The notes under the pieces are model-generated. The model was not told where the DNA came from. It worked only from the letters and a program-made list of their open reading frames with translations, and did not search any database. Below, piece after piece: positions 5,817-5,984 of a stretch of 5,984 nt of DNA (its first letter is position 1; every line of letters begins with the position of its first letter). The stretch is from the NCBI GenBank assembly GCA_007127625.1, contig SKYZ01000276.1, positions 1-5,984 of the forward strand. Reading direction: 5' to 3'. Source of the stretch: Aquisalimonas sp. (lineage in GTDB: Bacteria; Pseudomonadota; Gammaproteobacteria; Nitrococcales; Aquisalimonadaceae). Position numbers and translations under genes: made by a program.

Positions 5817-5984
5817 GATCATCCGGGACGGTGCCATCGTCGAGGACGCCTGGCAGCACGTGGATGATGAGCAGACCCTGCCCGAGGGGGATGTCATCGT
5901 CAGCCACGCCCGCTGGCTCGCGGAGCGGGAGACACTGGCCGCTCATTCGGGGCGGGTCGGCGTCCGCATCGACGGCGATACACC
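5809..5984 (+). CDS. DUF934 family protein, N-terminal part (cut by window edge)
   Basis: The frame opens at ATG 5809 with a near-perfect ribosome binding site and runs to the window edge (58 full codons). It begins MRRIIRDGAIVEDAWQHVDD, has LPEGDVIVSHARWLAERETLAAHSGRVGVRI at residues 24-54, and ends open. This matches the N-terminal pattern of DUF934 proteins ('iI.dg.iv.D.W..l ... lp ... w...r..l ... GVr'). These are typically encoded directly after this type of sulfite reductase and before cysH, and are annotated by association as involved in sulfite reduction. Biochemical function is unknown. No signal peptide or cysteine is visible in the part present. The 8-nt overlap with the upstream gene implies co-expression and probably translational coupling. 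Family confidence comes mostly from the start motif and context, since most of the protein lies outside the window. Confidence 0.85.
   Translation, partial: MRRIIRDGAIVEDAWQHVDDEQTLPEGDVIVSHARWLAERETLAAHSGRVGVRIDGDT

Noticed and set aside
5184..5897. Open frame of 237 codons on the minus strand
   Set aside because: Antisense to the cysteine-cluster half of the sulfite reductase and the DUF934 start; no motif or ribosome binding site.

Overview
The window is a high-GC (about two-thirds G+C by eye) piece of a gammaproteobacterial chromosome. It holds two divergent operons that meet in a short intergenic region around 3354-3503. The protein families suggest a marine or halophilic gammaproteobacterium, perhaps Ectothiorhodospiraceae/Chromatiales or a relative of Halomonas or Pseudomonas. 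The sulfite reductase closely resembles the Pseudomonas-type CysI as I remember it. Genus-level assignment is inference.

Left half (1-3353, minus strand): the first five genes of an MSHA (mannose-sensitive haemagglutinin) type IV pilus cluster, in transcription order mshI (PilM-like), mshI2 (PilN-like), mshJ (PilO-like), mshK (PilP-like) and mshL (secretin, cut by the left edge). Adjacent genes overlap by 4, 8 and 11 nt, or are separated by 2 nt, so they almost certainly form one translationally coupled operon. Together they encode the alignment complex that links the inner-membrane pilus motor to the outer-membrane secretin. The mshI and mshK starts are non-ATG: a likely CTG and a well-supported TTG. 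A plausible sigma70 promoter precedes mshI.

Middle (3504-3983, plus strand): a 159-aa protein that I recognise as DUF6231-like, of unknown function. It is followed by a 183-nt spacer with an AT-rich island that probably carries the promoter of the next genes.

Right part (4167-5984, plus strand): a 549-aa siroheme/[4Fe-4S] sulfite reductase (cysI type) with all four cluster cysteines and the basic active-site residues. It overlaps the start of a DUF934 gene that runs off the right edge. This is the assimilatory sulfite-reduction locus, and in related genomes cysH often follows.

I see no mobile element, CRISPR array, tRNA or rRNA, and nothing that amounts to a new defence or signalling system. 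The points worth a second look are the mshI start and leader, the near-identical gene junctions in the msh operon, the possibly degenerate Rossmann fold of the DUF6231 protein, and the unidentified electron donor of the sulfite reductase.
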